NCBI GenBank assembly: GCA_963739355.1
Contig: CAVUAD010000001.1
Coordinates: 372,001 to 436,000 of the forward strand
Length of the DNA: 64,000 nucleotides
Reading direction: 5' to 3'
Source: JAWVFM01 sp963739355
GTDB lineage: Bacteria > Actinomycetota > Thermoleophilia > Solirubrobacterales > 70-9
Of the stretch, positions 1 to 8,727 are shown in pieces. The notes under the pieces were generated by a model. It worked only from the letters and a program-made list of their open reading frames with translations, was not told where the DNA came from and made no database searches. A program made the translations under genes and the position numbers. The first letter of the stretch is position 1. Each line of letters begins with the position of its first letter.

Positions 1-414
1 GTCTCCCCGGTACTTCTTGCGTAGCTTCGCGCCGGCAACCCGGGCGGCGTGCCCGTGAAGCCGCTTGACGTGATTCGCGAAGCGCTTCACCGGGTTGATG
101 CCGAGCCAGCAGTCCTCGTTGAGGGGGATGCGCACCGTGTTGATGCCCCAGGACTGCATTGCCTGGATGCTCTTCGCCCCGATCGAGTTGGTGTGGGTTC
201 CGTTGCGGTAGGAGGGCCCGTAGATCGGGCTGACGCACGTGTACTCGAAGGACGCGCGGTTGACCCCGCGCAGCTGGATCGGCGCGGTGAGGAGGTCCAC
301 GATGTGGTTCCCCTGGACGTGGATGCCAGTTGGCCCGTCAGCCCGCGCGCTCGGCGCGAGAACTCCCGCCACCGCCAGGGCGGCTCCCACGATCAGCCTG
401 GTCCTTCGCAACAC
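1..414 (-). CDS. Secreted GH5-like glycoside hydrolase, N-terminal part (cut by window edge)
   Basis: The first 138 codons of a secreted protein run off the left edge. The GTG start at 414 has GGGAGG seven bases upstream and lies four bases after the stop of the upstream protease gene, so the two are probably one operon. A short signal peptide (LRRTRLIVGAALAVAGVL, then PSARA) is followed by a cellulase-like N-terminus: LRGVNRASFEYTC, then WGINTVRIPLNEDCWLG, the usual first strands of a GH5 TIM barrel. The catalytic glutamates lie outside the window. Inference: an exported beta-glycanase. The family is assigned only from these motifs. Confidence 0.7.
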   Translation of the reverse strand, partial: MLRRTRLIVGAALAVAGVLAPSARADGPTGIHVQGNHIVDLLTAPIQLRGVNRASFEYTCVSPIYGPSYRNGTHTNSIGAKSIQAMQSWGINTVRIPLNEDCWLGINPVKRFANHVKRLHGHAARVAGAKLRKKYRGD

Positions 415-418
415 TCGA

Positions 419-1495
419 CTACCTCCCAAATCGCTTCTTCATCAGCTGGACGGATCGCTTGGCGTTGACGATCCCGCCTGACACGGACTTGCCCTTCCAT
501 GCTTTCACGGGACGCGCCCCGTCGATGATCGCCTTCTTGACCGCGGCGCCGCTCGCGTGCGGGGCGATGCCGAAGAGGATCGTCGCCAGGCCGGCGACCG
601 ATGGCGAGGCGAAGCTCGTCGCGCAGCCCGTGCCGCTGAAGCCGCCGCCGTTGCGAGTGGTCATGGAGTTCTCGGTCGGGACGGCGACGTCCACGTCCTT
701 GGGGCCGAACGCCGCGCAGTCGATCCCGTCGTTGGGGCTCGAGACGCTCACGCAGATGATGTTGGGGAGGCCGACCGAGCAGGGCTGGGGGTGCGTCGGG
801 TCGGCGTTGAACGCGCCGCCGTTGCCCGACGGAATGGTCACGAAGAGCACCTTGGGGTTGTGCTTGACGACCCGGTTCAGCTTCGGGTTCTTGTCCTCCA
901 GCCAGCTCAGGCTGATGACCCGCGCCCCACGGTCGGCGGCCCACTGCATCGCGGGGGGCTCGATGTGGTCGTAGCACTGGTCGTTGTCCCAGCAGCTCCG
1001 CATCGCGATGAACCGGGCGTTGGGGGCGACCCCGTGCCCGCCGACGCCGTTGTTCCAGGCGGCGCCGAGGATGCCGGCCACGGCCGTACCGTGGTCCGAG
1101 CAGCCCGGCGGGTGGTTCGGGTTGAGGTCCGGGTTCTCGTTCGCCGGGTTGCAGTCGTTGCCGATCATGTCGTACCCGTGGTTGCCCTTCGGAATCGTCA
1201 CGTTCGGAAAGCCGCCCTGATTGGGCGCCCGCGTGGGCTTCGGCAGCGAGTAGAGGCGGGAGCGCAGATCCGGGTGGTCGAGGTCGAGCCCCGTGTCCGG
1301 GATCATCACCTTCACGTGGCGCAGATGGCCGGCCCTGCGGACGGCGGGTCCCACGCGCATGATCTTCAGCGGCTGCTGCTGGGAGGCCAGCGGGTCGCTC
1401 TGCTTCCCGGCGGGCGATGCGGGCGCTTGCGCCAGCAGAGCACCGCAGAAAACGAGAGCCAGCGCGATGCTCGTGATGTGTCGTGTCCGTGGCAT
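419..1495 (-). CDS. Secreted subtilisin-like serine protease (S8 family)
   Basis: A 358-residue protein with an N-terminal signal peptide (residues 1-25, ending near QAPASPAG). The subtilase catalytic triad is visible: Asp67 in VMIPDTGLDLDHPDL, His135 in DHGTAVAGILGAAW and Ser294 in ATSFASPSVAGLA, with the oxyanion Asn225 in IPSGNGGAF. It should act outside the cell. The propeptide is short or absent, and the chain is compact for the family with no added C-terminal domain. Four Cys pairs could form disulfides. The GH5-like gene follows after four bases. The gene is divergent from the SARP-FHA regulator at 1598, leaving about 100 bases for both promoters. Confidence 0.9.
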   Translation of the reverse strand: MPRTRHITSIALALVFCGALLAQAPASPAGKQSDPLASQQQPLKIMRVGPAVRRAGHLRHVKVMIPDTGLDLDHPDLRSRLYSLPKPTRAPNQGGFPNVTIPKGNHGYDMIGNDCNPANENPDLNPNHPPGCSDHGTAVAGILGAAWNNGVGGHGVAPNARFIAMRSCWDNDQCYDHIEPPAMQWAADRGARVISLSWLEDKNPKLNRVVKHNPKVLFVTIPSGNGGAFNADPTHPQPCSVGLPNIICVSVSSPNDGIDCAAFGPKDVDVAVPTENSMTTRNGGGFSGTGCATSFASPSVAGLATILFGIAPHASGAAVKKAIIDGARPVKAWKGKSVSGGIVNAKRSVQLMKKRFGR

Positions 1496-1597
1496 CGGGA
1501 GTTGCGATCCTTCGCAGGTGTTCCTGATGATCGTGCGTGAGCGTTTGCGTACCGTGTCCGAAACGTCTTCTTCCGTGACGGGCTGGGGCGCCAGCCT

Positions 1598-2719
1598 ATG
1601 ACCGCGAGCGTCTCCGCGGAGCTCTGCGGAGAGCTGCGCGTCGAGCTCGACGGCAGGCGCGTCGAGTCAGAGGCGGGCGGCCGTCAGGGCCGCCTGCTCC
1701 TCGCCTTTCTTCTCGTCAACCGGCGGCGCCCCGTCGGACGCGAGGAGCTCCTCGAGCTGCTGTGGCCCGGGAAGCGCCCGCCCGACCCGGACGCCGCGCT
1801 CCGGACGCAGCTCTCGAAGCTTCGGCGGGCACTCGGGCCGGACGTGCTCGAGGGCAGGGGGACCCTGAGGCTGAGGCTTCCCGCGAACGCGGTCGTGGAC
1901 CTCGAGGTCGCCGAGGCTGCGCTCGGCGAGGCCGAGCGTTCGCTGACGGCGGCCGACTGGGCCGCCGCGCGAGCCTCGGCGGCGAGGGCGGTGGCGATCG
2001 CGGAACGCGGCTTCTGCGTCGGCCTGGAGGGCGACTGGGTCGACGCCCGGCGGGACGCGCTCGGAGAGCTTCGCCTGCGCGCTCTCGAATGCCTGGCGGA
2101 GGCCGCGTTGGAGCTCGGCGCCGGCGAGCTCACTGAAGCCGTCGACGCCGCGCGGAAGGTGGTTGCCGACGCTCCGCTTCGCGAGAGCGGGCAGCGCCTG
2201 CTGATGCTGGGGCTGGCCCGGCGCGGCAGCGTGCCCGAGGCGCTCCAGGTCTATGACGGGCTCCGCCACCTCCTGCGCGAACAGCTCGGCACGACCCCGA
2301 GCCCCTCGCTGATCGCGCTCCACGACCGGCTCGTGCGCGGCGCGCCGGCGGGCGACCGGGCCGGCGGCGACTGGGTGGTCGTCAATCCGGGCAGCCCACG
2401 CGAGTCGGTGGTTCAGCTCGAGGAGGTGCTGCTCGTCGGGCGTGACCCCGCGAGGGTGGAGCCCTCGCGGCGGCTGGTGCTCGACGACCCTGCGATCTCA
2501 CGCGAGCACCTCGAGCTGCGCCGCGATCCCGAGCGCGGGGTGGTCCTGGTCGACATGAGCACGAACGGGACCCGCGTGAACGGCAACAGCGTGGAGCCGG
2601 GCGAGCCCGTCGCGCTTCGCGACGGGGACGTCATCGAGCTCGGCGACGAGCGGCTCCACTATCGCGCGCCGCCCGCCGATTCGGACGCGGACCGCGCGAA
2701 GACGACGCTGCGCCGCTAG
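1598..2719 (+). CDS. SARP-type transcriptional regulator with C-terminal FHA domain (EmbR-like)
   Basis: 373 residues. Residues 1-95 form an OmpR-like winged helix (GRQGRLLLAFLLVNRRRPV, then LRTQLSKLRRALG). Residues about 100-250 are a bacterial transcriptional activation domain. Residues about 265-360 are an FHA domain with the phosphothreonine-binding signature: GRDPARVEPSRR, then AISREHLELR, then STNGTRVNG. The order winged helix-BTAD-FHA is that of mycobacterial EmbR, which is controlled by the Ser/Thr kinase PknH. Here the stop TAG at 2717-2719 directly abuts the stop of a Ser/Thr kinase on the other strand. Inference: kinase and regulator form a signalling pair. Targets are unknown. Confidence 0.88.
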   Translation: MTASVSAELCGELRVELDGRRVESEAGGRQGRLLLAFLLVNRRRPVGREELLELLWPGKRPPDPDAALRTQLSKLRRALGPDVLEGRGTLRLRLPANAVVDLEVAEAALGEAERSLTAADWAAARASAARAVAIAERGFCVGLEGDWVDARRDALGELRLRALECLAEAALELGAGELTEAVDAARKVVADAPLRESGQRLLMLGLARRGSVPEALQVYDGLRHLLREQLGTTPSPSLIALHDRLVRGAPAGDRAGGDWVVVNPGSPRESVVQLEEVLLVGRDPARVEPSRRLVLDDPAISREHLELRRDPERGVVLVDMSTNGTRVNGNSVEPGEPVALRDGDVIELGDERLHYRAPPADSDADRAKTTLRR

Positions 2720-4984
2720 TCAGGGCCGGAGCGGCAGGGCTCCGGCGCGGTCGAACGCCGCGATGCGCCCGGCGAGGTAGCCGCCGTCGTCGTCGGCCGA
2801 GGTCGACGGGCTGCCCTGTGGCCCGCCGTTCGTCACGCCGTCGCCGGCCGCGTCGCAGGGGCAGGTCTCGTCCGTGCCGCCGCTGACGCCGAAGTTGATG
2901 CCGATCACCCCCGCGTCGCGCATCTCGCGAAGCCCGGTGAAGGCGTCGTCTCCGACCAGCCACTGGACCCAGCTGTCGCGCCAGTGGTACGGCTTGTCGG
3001 TGATCGCCTGCGAGGCCGTGTTCCCGAGCGGGACGCCGTCGAGGACGACGGGGAGTCCCGCGACGCGTACGAACTCGCGCACGAAGTTCGCGAGGCCCTC
3101 CTTCTCGCGGGTGGAGTAGATGTCGGTGCGGCTCGGGTTCTGGCCCTCCTCGGAGAACGAGACCTCGAACCCCGCGTAGTCGAAGTCGTTGGCCGCGACG
3201 TTGAGATAGAACTCGCCCACGGATCTCGCGGACGCGTCCAGCGTGTCCTCGGGGGGCAGGTCGCGCGAGATGTCGACGTTTGCCCCGTAGTCGTCGAGCT
3301 CCACGCCCAGCAGCACCTTTGGCGCGTAGCGGTTGCGCAGGGCCCGCCAGGCTTGGGCGAAGCCGAGCAGGTTGTCGGGTAGGCCGCGCAGCTCCGGCAG
3401 TCCCGAACTGCCCACCACCGCCTGGACCGACTCCGGCCGGGCGCCCGTGAAGCCGAGCTGCTGCTGGAGCTCCGCGAAGACGCCCGACTCGATCGTGACG
3501 GCCGCGGGCCTGTGCGTCGAGCCGAACGAGCGCAGCAGCTTGCGCACGTTCTCCCAGTAGATGCGCATGAGCCGGCGGTTCACGAGGGTGCGGCGCATCT
3601 GCGGCGCCTCGGCGTCCGCCTGGCCCGAGCGCCCGACGCTGCGCAGCTCGTAGTAGTACGCGTAGGGAAAGAGGCCGTGCCGGTCGGCGCTGCGGACGAA
3701 CGCGGCCGGCGAGCTCTTGGGGTCCTGGCTCCAGTCCTCCTTCGCGGCGGCGTCCCCGCCGAAGAGCCCCGGGTACGCGCCCCCCTGGCCGAGCGTCCTG
3801 CTCGTGCCGGCGGGCCCCTTCACCTGGTCCAGGTAGCTCAGCATCATGCTCTTCGGCCAGCCCGGCGGCAGCGACGGCAGCGACGCGGCGCTGGTCTTGC
3901 CGCTCCCGCCGAGCAGAACGAGGAGTGCGACGACGGCGGCCGCGACCAGCCCAAGGGAGGCGCCGGCCAGCGCGAGGCGCCTGCGGCGGCTGGAGCGGGT
4001 GGCGGCAAGGACGTCGATCGGAGACTCCTCGACGAGCGTCGGGCGGCTTGGCTCGGACGTGAGGGGGGCGTTGCGGTGGATCGGGATCCCGCTGGCGGCG
4101 ATCGTCCCGGCCCCGAGCGCTCTCTCGGTCGCCTCTTCGAGGGCCTCGGCGAACTCGCCGGCCGTGGCGTAGCGGTCCTCGGGCCGGCGCTGGATTGCGA
4201 GCATCACCACCTCGGCCAGCTCGGCCGGAACGTCCGGATCGACCTCGGTGATCTGCGGTGGGTCGCTCGTCACCCGGCGAAGCAGCGACTCGGCCAGCTC
4301 GTGCGCGTCGCCAAACGGGGGCTGGCCCGCCAGCAGCTCGTGGAGGACCGCGCCCGTTGCCCAGACGTCGGTTGCGGTGGACAGCGGCCCGATCGCCGAC
4401 GATGCCTGTTCGGGCGCCATGAACGCCGGTGTCCCCGGCCGCGAAGCCGTGGCGGTCAGCCGCGCTCCGCTCGCACCCAGCATCTTGGCGATTCCGAAGT
4501 CGGCGACCTTCAGCTCGTTGCCTGCGCCGAACAGGAGGTTCTCCGGCTTGACGTCGCGGTGCAGGATGCGCTGGCGGTGGGCGTGCTCGAGGCCGTGCAG
4601 CGCCGCCACGACGACCGCGCAGGAGCGGGCGGCGGGAAGGGGTCCCAGCTTCAGGCGGTCGCCCAGGGTGCCGCCGCGCATCCGCTCCATCACGAGCGCG
4701 CAGGCGGACTCCTCGTCGACGTAGTCGTAGACGCGCACGATGTGCGGGTGGTCCAGCGACGCCAGGAGCCTGGCCTCGACCCCAAAGCGGTCGCGCGCCT
4801 CCTGGTCGGCGATCAGCGAAGGCGACAGGAGCTTGATCGCAACCTCACGCTCCAGGCGCCGGTGGCGCGCGGCGAAGACGACGGCGAAGGCCCCGCTGCC
4901 CAGGATGTCGCCTATCTCGTAGGCGGGCAGCGCGGCGTCGAGGTCGGCGTGGGCGCGGTCGCGCGGTGGTTGCCCGCCTGCCAT
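2720..4984 (-). CDS. Membrane Ser/Thr protein kinase with glycoside-hydrolase-like extracellular domain
   Basis: 754 residues. The cytoplasmic kinase domain (about 20-290) has the glycine loop GSGAFAVVFAAR, Lys51 in VAIKLL, the catalytic loop HRDVKPEN (Asp144), DFG Asp162 and the APE-like FMAPEQ, so it looks active. One membrane helix (about 337-359, LALAGASLGLVAAAVVALLV) is followed by about 395 outside residues. These are not PASTA repeats. Pieces such as LFPYAYYYELRSV, KVLLGVELDDYG and FDYAGFEVSFSEEG read like a TIM-barrel glycoside hydrolase; this assignment is inference. A likely leaderless promoter precedes the ATG. The gene lies tail to tail with the SARP-FHA gene. Confidence 0.85.
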   Translation of the reverse strand: MAGGQPPRDRAHADLDAALPAYEIGDILGSGAFAVVFAARHRRLEREVAIKLLSPSLIADQEARDRFGVEARLLASLDHPHIVRVYDYVDEESACALVMERMRGGTLGDRLKLGPLPAARSCAVVVAALHGLEHAHRQRILHRDVKPENLLFGAGNELKVADFGIAKMLGASGARLTATASRPGTPAFMAPEQASSAIGPLSTATDVWATGAVLHELLAGQPPFGDAHELAESLLRRVTSDPPQITEVDPDVPAELAEVVMLAIQRRPEDRYATAGEFAEALEEATERALGAGTIAASGIPIHRNAPLTSEPSRPTLVEESPIDVLAATRSSRRRRLALAGASLGLVAAAVVALLVLLGGSGKTSAASLPSLPPGWPKSMMLSYLDQVKGPAGTSRTLGQGGAYPGLFGGDAAAKEDWSQDPKSSPAAFVRSADRHGLFPYAYYYELRSVGRSGQADAEAPQMRRTLVNRRLMRIYWENVRKLLRSFGSTHRPAAVTIESGVFAELQQQLGFTGARPESVQAVVGSSGLPELRGLPDNLLGFAQAWRALRNRYAPKVLLGVELDDYGANVDISRDLPPEDTLDASARSVGEFYLNVAANDFDYAGFEVSFSEEGQNPSRTDIYSTREKEGLANFVREFVRVAGLPVVLDGVPLGNTASQAITDKPYHWRDSWVQWLVGDDAFTGLREMRDAGVIGINFGVSGGTDETCPCDAAGDGVTNGGPQGSPSTSADDDGGYLAGRIAAFDRAGALPLRP

Positions 4985-5019
4985 TGCGAGATGCTATGCG
5001 GAGGGCGCCCCGGGCGCAA
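4985..5019 (-). promoter_or_regulatory. Leaderless promoter of the Ser/Thr kinase gene
   Basis: Read on the minus strand: TTGCGC (5019-5014), a 17-base spacer, TAGCAT (4996-4991), then CTCGCA and the ATG. The start point expected about six bases after the -10 box falls on the A of the ATG, and no Shine-Dalgarno sequence is present. Predicted by eye only. Confidence 0.5.
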
Positions 5020-5054
5020 CCCCGCCCGGAGGGGCCCCGTCCAGGGGCCCACTG

Positions 5055-6263
5055 TCAGCGGGAGCTGCCGACCACCTTGGCCGGGGCGCAAACGACGTCC
5101 CCGTAGAAGCCTCGATCGGAGGACGCCGTGGTGTCGCTCTCGCCGACCCAGGTGCTCGGGCTCTTCGGGTAGAGCGAGTCGAGGGCCATCTCGTTGTGGT
5201 CGCCTTCGTTGACGAGGCCGCCGGCGAGAGCCACCTTCCCGGCGGGGCAGCTCAGCTGCCACTTCGTCGTCTTGCCGGCGGTGGCGGGCATCCCGTTGCC
5301 CATGACCCAGGCGACGTCGAGGGGCCCGATCGCAGGGGAGGATCCCGCGGGGCCCCGCGGGCCCCTGCGGCCTCGCGGACCCTGGCGGCCCTTTGCCTTT
5401 GCCTCGCCCGCGACAAAGGTGAGGATCCGGGCCTTCGACGTCACGCACACGGCGTAGACCGTGAACGGCTTGGCCGCCCCGAACGTGTCCACGGAGACCG
5501 TCCACCCGCGTCCGTCCTTCGAGGGCGAGCTGTCGGTGATCCACTGCTGGCCGAACGACCCTCCGGAGTGGGACCCGCCGCTGATCGGATGCTTCCCGGC
5601 CGGGCACTTTGCGGTCCCTGACGTGTTGGAGTTCGTGGTCCGCGTCACCTTCTTGGTCACGTACTGGACCGCGAGCGAGCCGTCGCCGGGCCGGCCCCTC
5701 GGGCCCCGTGGGCCGCGGGGCCCTCGCCGGCCACGGCCGCGCTTGGACTCGCGCGCGGCGGTCGAGGCAACTCCACGCTTTGCTGCCTGAACGAGGCTCC
5801 CCGGGATGCAGACCGCCCAGACGGTGAAGTTGTGGGCGACGTCGTCGCGGTTGTCGACGACGGAGTACCAGCCGGGGGCGATCTCGACGGATCCTCCCTC
5901 GTAGTAGACCTTGCTGAAGCCGGCGTCCGACGTGAGCCCGCCCCCGAGGACCGTGAAGTCATCCCCGCAGTAGGAGTCCCCGTAGTTCGTGTCCTGAGGT
6001 TCGACGCCATAGAAGTGGTCGCTCCTGAACTTCACACCGACATAGGTGATGTCGAGCTTTCCCGTGCCCGCCGGCCCACGGGGTCCCCGCGGGCCGCGCG
6101 GCCCACGGGGACCTCCGGATTCGTGCCGAGCGTGGGCCTTGGCGTGCGTGGCCGCGCCCGCGATTGCCAGGCCGGCGATCGCCCCCGACGCGATCGCCGC
6201 CGCGGCGGCCACCAGGGCAACCACTCCGGCCGTGCCACCAACCACCTTGCGCCCGACACTCAT
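5055..6263 (-). CDS. Collagen-like (Gly-Pro-Arg) repeat surface protein with three related modules
   Basis: The ATG at 6263 is preferred over an ATG 63 bases upstream because GGGAGG lies nine bases before it, giving 402 residues. A hydrophobic segment (about 8-38) anchors or exports the protein. Three short collagen-type runs of GPR triplets (near residues 50-66, then about 180-197 and about 300-317) each precede a related module of about 85-100 residues. Each module opens with L(D/A)(I/V).YV or similar and closes with VYAVCV, VWAVCI or GDVVCA, with paired cysteines. Inference: an extracellular structural protein with beta-rich modules spaced by triplet rods. No enzymatic motif is seen and the modules are not a family I recognise. 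Confidence 0.75.
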   Translation of the reverse strand: MSVGRKVVGGTAGVVALVAAAAAIASGAIAGLAIAGAATHAKAHARHESGGPRGPRGPRGPRGPAGTGKLDITYVGVKFRSDHFYGVEPQDTNYGDSYCGDDFTVLGGGLTSDAGFSKVYYEGGSVEIAPGWYSVVDNRDDVAHNFTVWAVCIPGSLVQAAKRGVASTAARESKRGRGRRGPRGPRGPRGRPGDGSLAVQYVTKKVTRTTNSNTSGTAKCPAGKHPISGGSHSGGSFGQQWITDSSPSKDGRGWTVSVDTFGAAKPFTVYAVCVTSKARILTFVAGEAKAKGRQGPRGRRGPRGPAGSSPAIGPLDVAWVMGNGMPATAGKTTKWQLSCPAGKVALAGGLVNEGDHNEMALDSLYPKSPSTWVGESDTTASSDRGFYGDVVCAPAKVVGSSR

Positions 6264-6361
6264 CACCAACATCCTCCCTCTGCGGCGTCGCCGCAACGTT
6301 TCCGAATCGTTTCCCCTCGAAAGCACGCGTGAGGCCCCTGCTACCCTCGCGCCGCTTTCCG

Positions 6362-8719
6362 ATGCGACTCATTGTCACCGAAAAGAACAACTCAGCCAAG
6401 AAGATCGCCGACATCCTGAGCGGCGGCTCGGCGAAGGCCGATGCCACCTACAAGGTGCCGTTCTACACCTGGTCGGACGGCGACGGCGACCACATGGCGA
6501 TCGGCCTCAAGGGCCACGTCATGGGCCCGGCGTTCCCGGAGGGCTACTCGAACTGGCAGGAGACGGACCTCCACGAGCTGATCGACGCCCAGATCGTCAA
6601 GGAGGCGACCGACAAGAACGTGGTCAAGGCCGTGCGCAAGGTCGCCAAGGACGCCGCTGAGATCGTGATCGCAACCGACTTCGACCGCGAGGGTGAGCTG
6701 ATCGGCCTGGAGGCGCTGGAGCAGATCGTGGACGCGAACCCGAAGGTGACCGCGAACGGCCTCGAGGAGCAGCCGCCCGTCAAGCGGGCCCGCTACTCGG
6801 CGCTGACGAAGGAGGAGATCGAGCGCGCCTTCGGCGAGATCGACGAGCTCGACTACGACCTCGCGGGGGCCGGTGCCGCGCGCCAGGACATCGACCTGAT
6901 CTGGGGGGCCACGCTGACCCGCGCCGTCTCGCTCGCCACGCGCCGCTTCGGTTCCAACTTCCTCTCGGTGGGCCGGGTGCAGAGCCCGACGCTTGCGCTC
7001 ATCGTCGAGCGCGAGCTGGAGCGCCGCGCGCACGTCGCCAAGCCGTACTGGGAGCTCTTCGCCAAGTTCAGCCATCCCGACGGCGCGTTCGAGGCCCATC
7101 ACGCCACGGACAAGTTCTGGGAGAAGAAGGAGGCCGAGGCGGCGCTCGCCGGGACGAAGAGCCCGGGCGTCGTCAAGGAGGTCAGCTCGCGGCGCAACAC
7201 CCGCAAGCCTCCCGCGCCGTTCAACACCACGGCGTTCACGACCGACGCCTCCAGCCGCCTCGGGATCACGCCGGCCGCGGCGATGCGCGTCGCCGAGGAC
7301 CTCTACATGGACGGCTTCATCTCCTACCCGCGCACCGACAACACCGTCTACCCGCGCTCGCTCAACACGCGCGAGCTCGTCCAGTCGCTGGTGCGCATCC
7401 CCGACTTCGACGCCGCGGCGTCCCTGCTCGACGGTGAGCTCACCCCGACTCGCGGCAAGAAGGAGACGACGGACCACCCGCCGATCTACCCCACGCAGGC
7501 CGTCTACCCGGGTGCGCTCGAGGGACCGAAGCGCCGCGTCTACGAGCTCGTCGTCCGGCGCTTCCTCGCCACCTTCTCGCCGCCGATGATCACCGAGTCG
7601 ACGCGCGCCGACATCACCGCCGGCAGCGAGGGCTACTTCGTCCGCGGGTCGGTGGTCGTCGACCCCGGCTACGCGGCCATCTACACGTACGCCCGCTCCT
7701 CTGACGAGGAGATCCCGAAGCTCGAGGAGGGTCAGGAGCTGCCGCTTGACGGCGACCCGTGGCTGGTCGACAAGGAGACACAGCCGCCGTCGCGGATCAG
7801 CCAGGGCAAGCTGATCGAGCTGATGGAGGAGCGCGGCCTCGGCACGAAGGCGACGCGCGCGGACATCATCCAGAAGCTCTACGACCGGGGCTACGTGTTC
7901 TCCAACCCGCCGGAGCCCTCGGAGACGGGGATCGCGATGTACAAGGCGTTCAACCAGTACGTCGAGGAGATGGCGACGCCGAAGATGACGGCCGAGCTCG
8001 AGCGCGACATGGACCAGATCGCGGCGGGCGAGACCTCCAAGGACGAGGTGCTTCGCATCAGCCGCGAGATGCTGCACTCCACCACCAATCACCTCCAGGA
8101 GAACACCGAGGAGTTCGCCAAGCAGATCTGGGCCGGGATGGACGAGGACAAGTTCCTCGGCCCCTGCAGGGTATGCGAGGAGGCCGGGCGAAAGCGCGAG
8201 GACGGCTCGCCCAACCGCCTGCGGATCATCCAGCTGAAGGGCGGCAAGCGGATGTACGGCTGCGAGGGCTGGATCCGCCCGCCGGAGGTGGCCGAGGGCG
8301 CGCCCCCGCCGCCGCCAAACCCGGACTCGTGCCCGGTCTCGGGACCGCTGCCCGGTCGCGGCTACGAGCTGTGGCGCCTGGAGGAGCGTTGCTCGGTGTG
8401 CGAGCGGATGCCGCGGCTCACGGTCAAGGGCTTCCGCGGCCGTCCCTGGAAGCTGTGCCTCAACGACGACTGCCCGACGATGGTCGAGATGCGCTTAAAG
8501 CGCGCCGAGCGCCAGGCGGCGAAGGAGGCGCGGGAGGCCGCGAAGGCCGCGAAGGACGGCGAGGCCGACGGCAACAGCGCTCAGCCTTCAACGGACCCCG
8601 ACGGCGGCGGACGCGAAGCGGAGCAGCCGGCGGGCCGGCGTTCCAACGGGGGTCGCCGGCGCCCGAAGAAACCGGCGCCGACGACCGCGCGTACGAAGCG
8701 CGCCCGCTCCAGCAAGTAG
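6362..8719 (+). CDS. topA: DNA topoisomerase I, type IA (archaeal-like)
   Basis: 785 residues from the ATG at 6362; upstream in-frame codons have no TOPRIM homology. It relaxes negatively supercoiled DNA through a 5'-phosphotyrosine link. TOPRIM: LIVTEKNNSAKKIADIL with Glu7, and ATDFDREGE (Asp106, Asp108, Glu110). The active-site tyrosine is Tyr322 in FISYPRTDN. Other type IA motifs are SVGRVQSPT and GLGTKATRADII. Two C-terminal zinc-finger-like cysteine groups (CRVCEEAG...YGCEGW and CSVCERM...CLNDDC) are followed by a Lys/Arg/Ala-rich tail. The N-terminal motifs resemble haloarchaeal TopA more than the usual bacterial LVIVESPAKAKT form. It heads the topA-tmk-holB cluster common in actinobacteria. 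Confidence 0.93.
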   Translation: MRLIVTEKNNSAKKIADILSGGSAKADATYKVPFYTWSDGDGDHMAIGLKGHVMGPAFPEGYSNWQETDLHELIDAQIVKEATDKNVVKAVRKVAKDAAEIVIATDFDREGELIGLEALEQIVDANPKVTANGLEEQPPVKRARYSALTKEEIERAFGEIDELDYDLAGAGAARQDIDLIWGATLTRAVSLATRRFGSNFLSVGRVQSPTLALIVERELERRAHVAKPYWELFAKFSHPDGAFEAHHATDKFWEKKEAEAALAGTKSPGVVKEVSSRRNTRKPPAPFNTTAFTTDASSRLGITPAAAMRVAEDLYMDGFISYPRTDNTVYPRSLNTRELVQSLVRIPDFDAAASLLDGELTPTRGKKETTDHPPIYPTQAVYPGALEGPKRRVYELVVRRFLATFSPPMITESTRADITAGSEGYFVRGSVVVDPGYAAIYTYARSSDEEIPKLEEGQELPLDGDPWLVDKETQPPSRISQGKLIELMEERGLGTKATRADIIQKLYDRGYVFSNPPEPSETGIAMYKAFNQYVEEMATPKMTAELERDMDQIAAGETSKDEVLRISREMLHSTTNHLQENTEEFAKQIWAGMDEDKFLGPCRVCEEAGRKREDGSPNRLRIIQLKGGKRMYGCEGWIRPPEVAEGAPPPPPNPDSCPVSGPLPGRGYELWRLEERCSVCERMPRLTVKGFRGRPWKLCLNDDCPTMVEMRLKRAERQAAKEAREAAKAAKDGEADGNSAQPSTDPDGGGREAEQPAGRRSNGGRRRPKKPAPTTARTKRARSSK

Positions 8720-8727
8720 GCGCCCAC

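Noticed and set aside
5340..6120. GC-rich repeats in the collagen-like gene considered as a tandem repeat or CRISPR-like array
   Set aside because: The repeats encode Gly-Pro-Arg triplets in frame, are short and have no regular unique spacers.
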